A stretch of DNA of 37,519 bases from Planctomycetota bacterium (GTDB taxonomy: Bacteria; Planctomycetota; UBA1135; GCA-002686595): positions 1 through 37,519 of the forward strand of contig JAJDEV010000051.1 in NCBI GenBank assembly GCA_029259605.1, given 5' to 3'. Both the position numbers and the translations under genes were made by a program. Within the stretch, counting starts at the first letter, position 1, and each line of letters begins with the position of its first letter. Below the pieces are notes generated by a model, which did no database searches, had not been told where the DNA came from, and saw nothing but the letters and a program-made list of their open reading frames with translations. Positions 1-8,440 of this stretch are shown here, in pieces.

Positions 1-29
1 CTGCTCCCCCCCGCTGCCCCCAATAGCAG

Positions 30-128
30 CGACCGTGACGGGTCGCCGAAGCCGTTTAGGGTGGGATGCGCTTATCTGGCGCGCAGCTGCGTCGATCTCG
101 GCAAAGCCTCATGAAGAACCCGGGCTAG
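30..128 (+). repeat. Dispersed repeat, left-end copy
   Basis: This 99-base segment aligns without gaps to the reverse complement of 37381-37479 at the other end of the window, with about 82 of 99 positions identical by hand count. The best part, 77-101, is identical over 25 bases and includes the palindrome GCAGCTGC; further on come TCATGA and the terminal GGGCTAG. The paired copy has an in-frame stop when read in the frame open here, so the element is probably non-coding. No transposase or clear terminal inverted repeats are visible. It could be a REP/MITE-like element or the edge of a larger repeat beyond the window. Confidence 0.75.
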
Positions 129-330
129 CAGACTGCGGCAAGACTCACGGCGACCTTGAAGTCCTGCTAGCGATCCGCGAGGGACGCGCGGCGACGCGCG
201 TTCCCTCTGACCGTCCGAGCAAGTTCACCCCCCGACGTCCACGGGACGTCGCTCGATGTCCAAAGGCTCCAACGTCACGCGCCAGGTCACCCGTCTTCAG
301 TTCCATCCTCGCCACAGTCGCGAGGGTGCC
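129..330. other. Intergenic stretch between left repeat and first gene
   Basis: Together with the repeat at 30-128 this makes a gene-free stretch of about 330 bases. Reading frames here are open only because of the high GC content and show no recognisable protein. I see no tRNA, terminator hairpin or clear promoter. The only clear signal is a GAGGG run just before the ATG at 331, which supports that start. Confidence 0.5.
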
Positions 331-1557
331 ATGGCGACGTTGCACACCGAGCGCTTGTACGAAGTGCTCGGCCAAGAGCGTCCGTGCGACGAAGTGGCGC
401 GGCTCCTGCGCAGCTACGTCCACGAGCAGAAACCGCCGGTCGTCGGCGCGATGCGTGTCACGTGCTCGGACGAGGCCGAGCAGGAAGTGATCGAGGCGTT
501 CCAACGCCAGTTCGTCCGCTACCTGCTGCCCGACCTCAAGTTCTCCGCCAAGTCTCCGTTCCGCACGGCGAACCTCGGCAGCCGTTACGAGTGGGGCGCG
601 ATTCGGATCGCCGAGAACCACTACGCGCTCGCGAGCGGCGCGGAGGACTGGAAGATCGTCGTCCTCAAGATCAACGCGCACGTCTCGGTCGAGCGCGGCC
701 CCGACGGACACACGTTCGGCGCCGGCGCACGCTACGACGGGCTGTCGCCGTACTGCGGCGCCCTGGCCGCCGTGCTCGAAGGGAGCTCGGCGCCGTTCGC
801 GCAGGCGATCGTGGCCGACTTCGCGGTCGAGGACGCCTCGCGACTCGATCAGCTCCGCGATCCGAAGGCCGTCTCGCCCGAGCTCCGCAGTCTGTATGCG
901 GCCGTTCTCCACGCGCGCCTGCAAGCGCGGCGCGCGATGGTCGACGTGCAGGACTACACGCCCGATTCGCCGACGCTGTACTTCGTTCTTCCGTGCGTGA
1001 CGCTGAACCAAACCGGCCACGACACGGAGATCGTCTGCGGCATCTACGCGGCGGATCGACGCGGTTCGGAGTCGCACGACGAGTACTGCGGACTCGGGGA
1101 CGACCCGCTTCGCTATCGGTATGCGAACGACGGCGGGATGGTCGCCCTGTCGGACCCGGACCTCCACACGCCGCGCCACGCGCGCAACCACCGCGAGCAC
1201 GTGAAGGATCTGTGGCACGCGCGCGGAGATCGGCTCGTCGTCGATGAGCGCGCGAAGCTCGTCCTCGCGGCGTCGCGCAAGAGTGGCGCGCCCGGTAGCC
1301 CGCTGGCGAAGGCGGCGCTCGGGACGGTGCTCACGACGCTGATCGCTACCTCACCGATTCCCGCCGCCGTCGTCCTGTTCGGCGAGGGCCTCGTTCAGAT
1401 CCACCACGCGTCGAAGGCACACGCGCTCGCGCGCGCCGCGAACGACGACGAGGCCGCGCGCGCCATGCTGTCCGACCTCGAGGAGCCGCTGTCGCGCCTC
1501 TCGCCCGAAGAGGCTCAGCACCTGCTGCACCTGCTCGCGACGCAGTACGGCGTTTAG
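331..1557 (+). CDS. Unrecognised 408-aa cytoplasmic protein
   Basis: I do not recognise this family. The start is placed at ATG 331 because GAGGG sits 6 bases upstream; an in-frame ATG at 256 would add 25 residues with no ribosome-binding site. The product has no signal peptide. It looks like a soluble mixed alpha/beta protein for about 340 residues, then has one hydrophobic stretch near residues 336-362 (GTVLTTLIATSPIPAAVVLF), and ends in a charged helical region rich in Ala, Glu and Leu. That stretch contains two prolines and could be a membrane segment or a buried helix. No catalytic motif is obvious. The gene converges on the squalene-cyclase-like gene with only 19 bases between the stops, so it is probably a single-gene transcript. 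Confidence 0.8.
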   Translation: MATLHTERLYEVLGQERPCDEVARLLRSYVHEQKPPVVGAMRVTCSDEAEQEVIEAFQRQFVRYLLPDLKFSAKSPFRTANLGSRYEWGAIRIAENHYALASGAEDWKIVVLKINAHVSVERGPDGHTFGAGARYDGLSPYCGALAAVLEGSSAPFAQAIVADFAVEDASRLDQLRDPKAVSPELRSLYAAVLHARLQARRAMVDVQDYTPDSPTLYFVLPCVTLNQTGHDTEIVCGIYAADRRGSESHDEYCGLGDDPLRYRYANDGGMVALSDPDLHTPRHARNHREHVKDLWHARGDRLVVDERAKLVLAASRKSGAPGSPLAKAALGTVLTTLIATSPIPAAVVLFGEGLVQIHHASKAHALARAANDDEAARAMLSDLEEPLSRLSPEEAQHLLHLLATQYGV

Positions 1558-1576
1558 ACGACGCGGGTGGCCGCGA

Positions 1577-3142
1577 TCAGCGCGCGCCGAAGACCTTCGC
1601 GTAGCGGAAGTAGACCTCGATGCTGAGCGCCATGAGCGCCGTCGAGTACACGCGGCCACCGGAGTAACCCCACGGTCCGACCGGATCCCACGAGCCCTTC
1701 TCGTCGCCCGCGTCGCGCTGGTTCTGGAGCACGGACTCCTTCATCGCGGTGTTCCACTTCTTCCAGTGCGAACCGCCCATCTGGAACATCGCGTAGGTGC
1801 CGTAGTACCAGTAGTACATGTCGCAGCCGTAGCCCTCGACGTCCCACTCGGGCAGCTTCTGCACGATGCGGTCGGCGTGGCGGTACATGATCTTCTGGCC
1901 GCCGAGCTCGTACTCGTCGGGGTCCTGCTTCACGAAGAAGCGGCAGAGCAACCCGACCGCGGTCATGGCCTCGCCCTTCTCGCGCGGCCAAAGCTGGTTC
2001 GCCGGCGTCCGAGACGACTGCGTGTTCGCGCCGTCGTAGCCGACCAGGCCCGAGTTCGCGTCCGAGACCTCGTCGATCCACGCCAGGCCGCCCGCGAGCG
2101 CCTCGGCGTCGACCTTGAGCCCCGCCTCCTGCGCGGAGGCGAGCGCGAAGATCATCCAGCCCGTGACCGACGTGTCGTTGTCGCCGAGCGGCGGCACGTC
2201 GTAGCGCCACGCCCCGTACGGGTTGCGCGCCTTCACGATGTAGTTGATCGCCTTCTGCGCGACGCGCTTGATGAGCGGGCTCTTGCCGAAGTAGTAGGCC
2301 TCACAGATCGCGAGCGACGCGATCGCGTGGTCGTAGATGAAGTCGTGGCTCGTGTCGTCGCCGATCAGGCCGGTGTCGTTGTCCTGTTGCTCGCGCAGCC
2401 ACTTGATGCCCTTCGACACGGTGTCCTTGTACGGACCGGGGCGGCTCGTGGTGTGTCCGTCGCCGAGGAAGGCGAGCAGTGCGAGGCCGGTGACGCCGAC
2501 GTCGTGCGTCGCGTTGCCGGGGTTGCCGCACGTCGTCGAGCCGATCTTGCCGCACTCGGCCGAGAAGCCGTCGCAGTCCCACGCGCCGTTGGCGGCCTGG
2601 TGTTCCTTGAGCCACTCGAGCGCGTTCTTGAGCGCCTGCTCCGTGCCCGCGCCGCCCGCGGCGCGCGTGTTGCGCTTGCCGCCGAAGCGTCCGCCGAACT
2701 TGCCGCCCGCGCCGCCGCCGAGGCCGATGACGTCGTTGAACGCGTCGGAGTCGAAGGGCGAGTCGCTGAGGAAGTCCGGGTCGCCTTCCGATTGGTCGAA
2801 GTCGTCGAGCTCGTCCTCGTTCGTCTCCGCGATCTCGGCGTCCTTGAGGACCGGCTCCTCGATCGGCTCCTCCTCGATCTCCTCGATGATCTCCTCTTCA
2901 GGCTCCTCGAAGATCTCTTCGGGCGCCTGGTCGACCTCCGCCTGGAACTTCGTGTCGTCGTCGCCGCCGAACTCGTTCCACGGCACCGCCGCCAGGATGA
3001 AGTACACGAGCAGGTGGGCGGCGGCCGAGATCGCCATCCACGGGGCCTTCGTCATCCACTCGTAGAGGACGTCGTTGAAGGAGTGCTCCTCTTCCCAGGG
3101 CTTGGGGAGCGTGCTCTCGATATGAATCTGGGAGTATTCCAT
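1577..3142 (-). CDS. Membrane-anchored prenyltransferase/squalene-cyclase-like repeat protein with TonB-like N-terminus
   Basis: 521 residues in three parts. Residues 1-33 are cytoplasmic and 34-53 form a single membrane helix (PWMAISAAAHLLVYFILAAV). Residues about 60-135 are very acidic and proline-containing (repeats such as EEPEEEIIEEIEEEPIEEP). Residues about 165-515 hold alpha/alpha-toroid repeats of the squalene-cyclase/prenyltransferase type, seen as recurring patterns like ALEWLKEHQAANGAWD, GIKWLREQQDNDTGLIGDD and NPYGAWRYD. The catalytic DxDD motif of class II terpene cyclases is not evident, so a binding or structural role is more likely than cyclisation. Topology (short N-terminus in, helix, extended linker, folded domain out) resembles TonB-type energy transducers, but the linker is acidic rather than Lys/Pro-rich. 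Such fusions are frequent in Planctomycetota. Function unknown. Confidence 0.8.
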   Translation of the reverse strand: MEYSQIHIESTLPKPWEEEHSFNDVLYEWMTKAPWMAISAAAHLLVYFILAAVPWNEFGGDDDTKFQAEVDQAPEEIFEEPEEEIIEEIEEEPIEEPVLKDAEIAETNEDELDDFDQSEGDPDFLSDSPFDSDAFNDVIGLGGGAGGKFGGRFGGKRNTRAAGGAGTEQALKNALEWLKEHQAANGAWDCDGFSAECGKIGSTTCGNPGNATHDVGVTGLALLAFLGDGHTTSRPGPYKDTVSKGIKWLREQQDNDTGLIGDDTSHDFIYDHAIASLAICEAYYFGKSPLIKRVAQKAINYIVKARNPYGAWRYDVPPLGDNDTSVTGWMIFALASAQEAGLKVDAEALAGGLAWIDEVSDANSGLVGYDGANTQSSRTPANQLWPREKGEAMTAVGLLCRFFVKQDPDEYELGGQKIMYRHADRIVQKLPEWDVEGYGCDMYYWYYGTYAMFQMGGSHWKKWNTAMKESVLQNQRDAGDEKGSWDPVGPWGYSGGRVYSTALMALSIEVYFRYAKVFGAR

Positions 3143-3284
3143 GGTCGGTTCCCGCCCGGGTGAGCCCGGATGGCGGAAGAAGTGGCTGTCGAGCGGTGTG
3201 GGGGGCCGTTCGGGCTCGGCGCAACCTGGCCAACGTGCCGGCTGCGCGGCGGTTCACCGGTCTCGGGCGGCAATCGGGCCGCGC

Positions 3285-3290
3285 AGTCTA
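3285..3290 (-). promoter_or_regulatory. Candidate -10 box (TAGACT) for the squalene-cyclase-like gene
   Basis: On the minus strand the sequence reads CGGC-TAGACT-GCGCGG in the 189-base gap between the surA-like stop and the ATG at 3142. It would give a leader of about 135 bases. No convincing -35 hexamer is visible, so this is a tentative call based on similarity to other -10-like boxes in this window. Confidence 0.3.
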
Positions 3291-3331
3291 GCCGATCCGC
3301 GGTCCGGCGGAAACCGGAGCGCCACAGTCTG

Positions 3332-4408
3332 CTAGCGCTGCTGGAGTGCGCGCTGGGCGGCCTGTTGGAGCGGCTCCAGCCGCGGCGTGACCCAGACGAA
3401 CGCGCGCTGGCGCAGGCGCTCGCGCTCGATCCCCAGCCGACGGTAGTCACGCTCCCGCGAAAACGTGCCTCGCAGGGCCTGCTGGATGTTCCGGTCGACG
3501 AACTCCGGGGCCTCGTTCTCGGTCTTCGCGTGGACGCGCGAGAGCATGAGGAAGGCCTGCCCGTTCAGCTGCAGCGGCAGGAGCGGGGAGAGGTCGCCGA
3601 CGACCGCCGTGCGCGCGAAGTCCTGGAGCCCGGGGATCGCCAGCTCCGGAATCGCGACCTTCTCGCTGATGCCCTGGTCCTCGCGGCCGACTGCGCTGAA
3701 CTCGTCCACGAGGCGCGAGAAGTCCTCGCCGGCGAGCGCTCGACGCCGGACGTCCTCCATGGCGGCGCGCGCCGCGGCCTCGTCGCCGAACGCGGCGACG
3801 GGGGCGACCACCGACTGGAACTGGATGATGTCCGGGTTCAGCATCGACTCGTTCGACGAGTAGATCGCGCGCACCTCGCCGGGCCGGATGAAGCGATCGC
3901 GGATCGGGCGCATCCCGGCCAGCGCTTCACCGCCGAGCCGGTAGCTCTGCCAGAGCTGCGTGAACGTCGAGTCCTGCTCGTTGCGCTCGAGCTCGTGGAA
4001 GGAGACGCCGTCCGACAGGAACTCCTCGGCGAATCCCGCCGCGCCGATCTGGCGCCGTTCCTGGTTGATGTTCGAGCGGACGAAGTGCTCGATGCTGGCC
4101 GCGTCGAGCCCGATCTCGCGTCCCGCCTGGGGCTCGAGTTCGGACGTGACCGCGCGTTCGAGCACCTGCCACGCGAGCGGCGCGTAGTTCGGATCGTCCG
4201 GCGACATCGCCTGGGCGGTCGCTTCCCGCTCGACGCGTGTCTCGAGCTCACGCAGGGTCAGGATCTTGCCGTCCGCCTGGGCCGCGACGCCGGCCACGAG
4301 CGTCCACTTCGGCTCGCCGCCGTCGGTCTGGGAACTCGGACCTTGGGCCGGGGCGCCGGTCTGGGTCTGGAACGCGCCGAGCAGCGCGAGGAGCGGGAGG
4401 AGGTTCAT
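3332..4408 (-). CDS. SurA/PpiC-like periplasmic chaperone (parvulin-type peptidyl-prolyl isomerase family)
   Basis: 358 residues. The start is placed at ATG 4408, whose ATGA overlaps the mfd stop; this gives a clean signal peptide (MNLLPLLALLGAFQTQ). A longer reading would add a charged, non-signal N-terminus. The body has a SurA_N-like helical region at about 35-165 (LTLRELETRVEREA..., LERAVTSELEPQAG) and a divergent parvulin-like core at about 190-300, containing AIPELAIPGLQDFARTAVVGDLSPLLPLQLNGQAFLMLSRV, typical of the PpiC fold's C-terminal strand-helix-strand. It probably assists folding of outer-membrane proteins in the periplasm. Several canonical active-site positions are not obvious, so isomerase activity is uncertain. 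It is the last gene of an overlapping rnc-mfd-surA set. Confidence 0.75.
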   Translation of the reverse strand: MNLLPLLALLGAFQTQTGAPAQGPSSQTDGGEPKWTLVAGVAAQADGKILTLRELETRVEREATAQAMSPDDPNYAPLAWQVLERAVTSELEPQAGREIGLDAASIEHFVRSNINQERRQIGAAGFAEEFLSDGVSFHELERNEQDSTFTQLWQSYRLGGEALAGMRPIRDRFIRPGEVRAIYSSNESMLNPDIIQFQSVVAPVAAFGDEAAARAAMEDVRRRALAGEDFSRLVDEFSAVGREDQGISEKVAIPELAIPGLQDFARTAVVGDLSPLLPLQLNGQAFLMLSRVHAKTENEAPEFVDRNIQQALRGTFSRERDYRRLGIERERLRQRAFVWVTPRLEPLQQAAQRALQQR

Positions 4409-7400
4409 CGGGGAGCACCTGCGGGAGCCGACATCTTCGTGGTCTCGCCCGCCGCCCGCAAGAGGCCGTGGATCCATGTCGCCGCGCGCTCGGGCTCGCG
4501 CTGCTTGGGCGGGATGACGAGGTGTGCGCGTCCGCCGCCGAGCGGGCGCAGCTCGACGCGCGACGATCCGAAGGCGTGCTCGAGCGCGAGCCGGTCGGCG
4601 TACTCGAGCAGGTACGTGTCGCCGCGCCAGGCCAGGCGGCGGATCCCGAGCGCGGCCAGCACGGCCGACAGCTCGAACTGATGCACGAGCGCGCGCGCCG
4701 GGTCCGGCAGGCGGCCGTAGCGATCGCGCAGCATCGCGGTGATCTCCTCGGCGTCGGCGGACGATTCGATCGTGTTCAGGCGCCGCAGCAGTTCGAGCCG
4801 CTCGTTCGGATCGGGAATCCAGTCGTCGGGGAGGAACGCGTCGCGACCGAGCTCGAGCTCCACCGCCGCCGCCTCGAGGTCCGCCGTGACCTCGCGCGGG
4901 ATGTCGGCCTGGAGGTCGTCGAGCTCGAGCCCCTCCTCCGCCGCCGCGCGCATGCGCTCGACGGTTTGCCGCAGCAGGCGGCAGTACATGTCGTAGCCGA
5001 TGGCCGAGATGTGCCCCGATTGCTGCGGGCCGAGGATGTTGCCGGCGCCGCGGATCTCGAGGTCCTTCATGCTGATCTGGAACCCGGCACCGAGCTGGGT
5101 CAGCTCCTCGATCGCCTTGAGCCGCTCGCGCGCGGCCTCGCGCGTCGGGCGCGTGTGATCGATCAGGAGATAGCAGTAGGCCTTGTGCTCGCCGCGGCCG
5201 ACGCGCCCGCGCAGCTGGTGCAATTCGGAGAGACCGTAGTGGTCCGCCTCGTCGATCAGGATCGTTCCGGCCGCCGGGATGTCGATCCCGTTCTCGATGA
5301 TCGTGGTCGCGACGAGCACGTCGACATCACCACTCACGACCACGTTCATGACCTCGCGCATTTGCTTGCCCGTCATCTGTCCGTGGCCGATGGCGAACGT
5401 GCACTCGGGGACGAGCGCTTGCAGCTCACGCGTGCGCCGTTCGATCGAGTGCACGCGGTTGTGGAGGAAGAACACCTGGCCGCCGCGGTTCTTCTCGCGC
5501 AGGAACGCGCGCCGGATGCGCTCGTTGTCGCTCGTCGATGCGAGCACCGTTTCGATCTCTTGGCGCCCCTCGGGCGGCTCGGTCAGCGCGGAGATGTCGC
5601 GCAGTCCGGAGAGCGACATGTGCAGCGTGCGCGGAATCGGCGTCGCGGTCATCGTCAACAGATCGAGCTCCGCGCGCATGCGCTTGAAGTGTTCCTTGTG
5701 GGTCACTCCGAAGCGCTGCTCCTCGTCGACGATGACCAGGCCGAGGTTCTTGAAGGCGACGTCCTTCGACAGGATGCGGTGCGTGCCGATCAGGATGTCG
5801 ACGCCGCCTGTCGCGACGCTCGCGACGACCTCGCGCGCGCGCTTGCCGGTGATGTAGCGCGACAGCACCTCGACCGTGATGGGGAAGTCGGACAGGCGCT
5901 CGACGAAGGTTTCGTAGTGCTGCTGCGCGAGCATCGTCGTCGGCACGAGCACGGCCACCTGTCCGCCGCCCGAAACGACGCGGAACGCCGCGCGGACCGC
6001 GAGCTCGGTCTTCCCGAAGCCGACGTCGCCGCACAGCAAGCGATCCATCGGCCGACCCGACGCGAGGTCGCGGCCGATCTCGACATCGACCGTGGCCTGG
6101 TCCTTCGTGTCGACGTACGGGAACGACGCGATGACCTCGCGCGTCAGCTCCGGGTCGAACGGCCACGCCTTGCGCCGCCGCAGCTCGCGCTTCGCCTGCA
6201 CTTCGAGCAGCTCCGCGGCGAGGTCGATCAGCGCGCGTTCGACCTTCTCCTTGCGCTTGCGGAACGACTGGCCGCCGATCTTGTCGAGGTCGGGCGCGGC
6301 CGATCCGCTGCCGATGTAGCGCTGCACCAGGTCGATGCGCGACGCCGGAACGAACAGGCTGACCTCGTCGGCGAAGAGCACGTGCAGGTGCTCCTCCTCG
6401 CCGCCGGAGCGCGTCATGCGTTCGAGCCCGACGTAGCGCCCGACGCCGTGCACCGCGTGCACGACGAGGTCGCCGGCCTTCAGCTCGAAGAACGACTCGA
6501 GCGCGCGCACGTTCAGCTTGCGCTCGACGGGCTTGTGACGCTTCGCGCCGACGATGCCGAGCAGCTCGCGGTGGTTGACGACGACGAGCCGCAGCTCGTG
6601 CATGCGGAACCCGCGCGAGACCGCGCCCTCCACGACGTCGATCGAGTCGTCGCCGAGCAGCTCGCGGAAGCGGTCGGCCTCGGCCTCGTTCGCGCACAGG
6701 ACGATCACGCGGTTGCCGTCGGCGGCCTCCTGCCGCAGCGACGTCACGGCCGCGCGCACGCCCAGCGCGAAGGCCTGCACCGAGCGCGTGTCGAAGTCGA
6801 TCCGCGTCGCGCCCTTGGTGGCCGCCGCGCCGGTCGAGGACGGTAGGCTCTGGATCTGCAGCCGCCGCCACGCGTCGCATGTATTCGCGTTCTCGATCAG
6901 CGCGCGCGCGTGCGCGCTCGACTGGATCCGCAACCCCTCGGTCTGGTCGGCGATGCGCAGCGGCTCGACATCGACGACCGTGGTCGTCGGCGCGAGCATC
7001 TGCACTGGCTGCACGCCCTTGCCGTCCTCGACGCCGCCGACGTCCGACGCGATGCACAGCGTGATCTGCGACACCGACTCGATCGAGCGTTGCGACTCGG
7101 GATCGAATGTGCGCAGCGACTCGACCTCGTCGTCGAACAGCTCGATGCGCAGCGGCTCGTCCGCCGCGAACGAGAACACGTCGAGGATGTCACCGCGCAG
7201 GCTCACCTCGCCGGGGCGCTCGGCGAGCGGTTGGCGCGAGTAGCCCGACAGAACCAGGCGTTCGACCAGGTCGAGCGCGTCGAGCTTCTGGTGGATCTGC
7301 AACCCGACGAAGTCCGCCTTCAGGTCCTTCGGCGTGGGGATCGGTTGGAGCAACGAGAGCACCGACGCGACGAGCACGCGCGGGCGGTTCTCGGGCGGGC

Positions 7401-7758
7401 CCGACAGACGCTGCGCGATCTGCAGCCGCTTCTTCACCGTCGTCGGATCCGCGTGCATGTGTCCGCCGCGGTCGCGCGCCGCGCGACTCGACGCGTAGCT
7501 CTCGCGCGCGGGGAAGTGCACGGCGTCGACGCCGGTGGCGATCAGGTCATCGGCGAACAGCTCGGCTTCGGCTTCAGTCGAGACGCGCACGAGCCACGGT
7601 CCCTGCTCGCGCGTTGTCAGCGCGCCGAGCACGAACGCCTGCGACGCGCCCCAAAGGCTGCCGATCAAGACGTGCGACGCATTGCCCGCGCGCTCGACCA
7701 GGGCTTCGAACGTGGGGGTCTCGGCGAGCAGGCGCGGATCGAGCGGCGCGGCCGTCAC
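4405..7758 (-). CDS. mfd: Transcription-repair coupling factor Mfd
   Basis: 1117 residues, a normal length for Mfd. It is a DNA translocase that removes stalled RNA polymerase at lesions and recruits UvrA for nucleotide excision repair. A UvrB-homologous N-terminal region is followed by the RNA-polymerase-interacting domain (HAVHGVGRYVGLERM, near residue 430-445), Walker A (GDVGFGKTELAVRAAF, near 577), the DEEQ box (VIVDEEQRFGV, near 678), the translocation region (IIENGIDIPAAGTILID, about residue 825) and a C-terminal TRCF domain. The start codon is GTG (7756-7758), which overlaps the rnc stop (GTGA); the 3' end overlaps the surA-like start (ATGA). Translation of the three genes is therefore likely coupled. 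All key ATPase motifs are intact. Confidence 0.97.
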   Translation of the reverse strand: MTAAPLDPRLLAETPTFEALVERAGNASHVLIGSLWGASQAFVLGALTTREQGPWLVRVSTEAEAELFADDLIATGVDAVHFPARESYASSRAARDRGGHMHADPTTVKKRLQIAQRLSGPPENRPRVLVASVLSLLQPIPTPKDLKADFVGLQIHQKLDALDLVERLVLSGYSRQPLAERPGEVSLRGDILDVFSFAADEPLRIELFDDEVESLRTFDPESQRSIESVSQITLCIASDVGGVEDGKGVQPVQMLAPTTTVVDVEPLRIADQTEGLRIQSSAHARALIENANTCDAWRRLQIQSLPSSTGAAATKGATRIDFDTRSVQAFALGVRAAVTSLRQEAADGNRVIVLCANEAEADRFRELLGDDSIDVVEGAVSRGFRMHELRLVVVNHRELLGIVGAKRHKPVERKLNVRALESFFELKAGDLVVHAVHGVGRYVGLERMTRSGGEEEHLHVLFADEVSLFVPASRIDLVQRYIGSGSAAPDLDKIGGQSFRKRKEKVERALIDLAAELLEVQAKRELRRRKAWPFDPELTREVIASFPYVDTKDQATVDVEIGRDLASGRPMDRLLCGDVGFGKTELAVRAAFRVVSGGGQVAVLVPTTMLAQQHYETFVERLSDFPITVEVLSRYITGKRAREVVASVATGGVDILIGTHRILSKDVAFKNLGLVIVDEEQRFGVTHKEHFKRMRAELDLLTMTATPIPRTLHMSLSGLRDISALTEPPEGRQEIETVLASTSDNERIRRAFLREKNRGGQVFFLHNRVHSIERRTRELQALVPECTFAIGHGQMTGKQMREVMNVVVSGDVDVLVATTIIENGIDIPAAGTILIDEADHYGLSELHQLRGRVGRGEHKAYCYLLIDHTRPTREAARERLKAIEELTQLGAGFQISMKDLEIRGAGNILGPQQSGHISAIGYDMYCRLLRQTVERMRAAAEEGLELDDLQADIPREVTADLEAAAVELELGRDAFLPDDWIPDPNERLELLRRLNTIESSADAEEITAMLRDRYGRLPDPARALVHQFELSAVLAALGIRRLAWRGDTYLLEYADRLALEHAFGSSRVELRPLGGGRAHLVIPPKQREPERAATWIHGLLRAAGETTKMSAPAGAPR

Positions 7759-8417
7759 CCCTCACTCTCCGCGTCGAGCACCTGCAACGCTTCGAACGCG
7801 GCCCAGCGCTCGGCCTCCTTGACTGTGCGTCCCCACGCGCTCGGAAAGCGTCGGTCCTCGATCTCGGCGGCCACGAGGAAGGCCTTTGAGTGCGCGAGTC
7901 CGCGCTCGTCGATGAGCTGATAGTTCGGCGGCTCGCCCGTGGTCTGCTGGCTGCGCTGCTGCAGCTCTTGCTTGGGGTTGTGCGTCTCCTGCGGTTCCGA
8001 AACGCGCGCGAGCGGGTCGGCGAGCGAGCGCAACGTGAAGGCGCGCGCCGCTTCGATCCCGCCGTCGAGGTAGATCGCGCCGAGGTATGCCTCGTACAGA
8101 TTGGCGAACACCGAGCGCGGCAGCTTGCGCGCGCGCATTCCGTGTCCGAGGTACGCGCGTTCGCCGAGACCGAGCTCGCGCGCCGCGCCCGCGAGCACCT
8201 CGCGCGACACGACCCACGCCTTGAACTCGGTCATCTCGCCCTCGGAGAGCGCCGAGTCGAGGCCGTACAACTCCTCCGCGACGATCAGATCGAGCACCGT
8301 GTCGCCCAGGAACTCGAGCCGCTCGTTGTTCTCGGAACGCCCGGTCGAAGCGTGCGTGAGAGCGAGCTCGAGCAGCGCGCGGTTCTCGAACTCGTAATCC
8401 TCGGAGCGGTCACCCAT
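7755..8417 (-). CDS. rnc: Ribonuclease III
   Basis: 220 residues, normal for RNase III, which cleaves double-stranded RNA in rRNA and mRNA processing. The catalytic domain carries the signature NNERLEFLGDTVLDL, giving E32, E35 and D39 (equivalents of E. coli E38, E41, D45), and E109 in ANLYEAYLGAIYLDGG (E. coli E117). The position equivalent to E. coli D114 is N106. A double-stranded RNA-binding domain follows at about 146-214 (NPKQELQQRSQQ ... WGRTVKEAERWAAFEAL). The ATG at 8417 lies 10 bases after a TAGAAT hexamer, suggesting its own promoter and a very short leader. The stop overlaps the GTG start of mfd. The upstream decahaem gene ends 23 bases before it. Confidence 0.95.
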   Translation of the reverse strand: MGDRSEDYEFENRALLELALTHASTGRSENNERLEFLGDTVLDLIVAEELYGLDSALSEGEMTEFKAWVVSREVLAGAARELGLGERAYLGHGMRARKLPRSVFANLYEAYLGAIYLDGGIEAARAFTLRSLADPLARVSEPQETHNPKQELQQRSQQTTGEPPNYQLIDERGLAHSKAFLVAAEIEDRRFPSAWGRTVKEAERWAAFEALQVLDAESEG

Positions 8418-8427
8418 ACCGCCCGGG

Positions 8428-8433
8428 ATTCTA
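8428..8433 (-). promoter_or_regulatory. Candidate -10 box (TAGAAT) for rnc-mfd-surA
   Basis: On the minus strand, TAGAAT is followed by CCCGGGCGGT and then the rnc ATG. This is a near-consensus -10 box 10 bases from the start codon, so transcription would begin only a few bases before ATG (near-leaderless). A CTGACC hexamer lies 19 bases upstream inside the decahaem gene's 3' end and is a weak -35 candidate. Confidence 0.5.
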
Positions 8434-8440
8434 CCCGCGC

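Noticed and set aside
35..490. Plus-strand frame starting GTG at 35 as a gene
   Set aside because: Its first third is the dispersed repeat, whose other copy carries a stop in that frame, and the rest overlaps the better-supported gene at 331 in another frame.
4237..6846. Long open frame (869 codons) on the plus strand opposite mfd
   Set aside because: It is antisense to an unmistakable Mfd, its translation is Arg/Ala/Leu/Val-rich low-complexity typical of GC-rich shadow frames, and it shows no domain.
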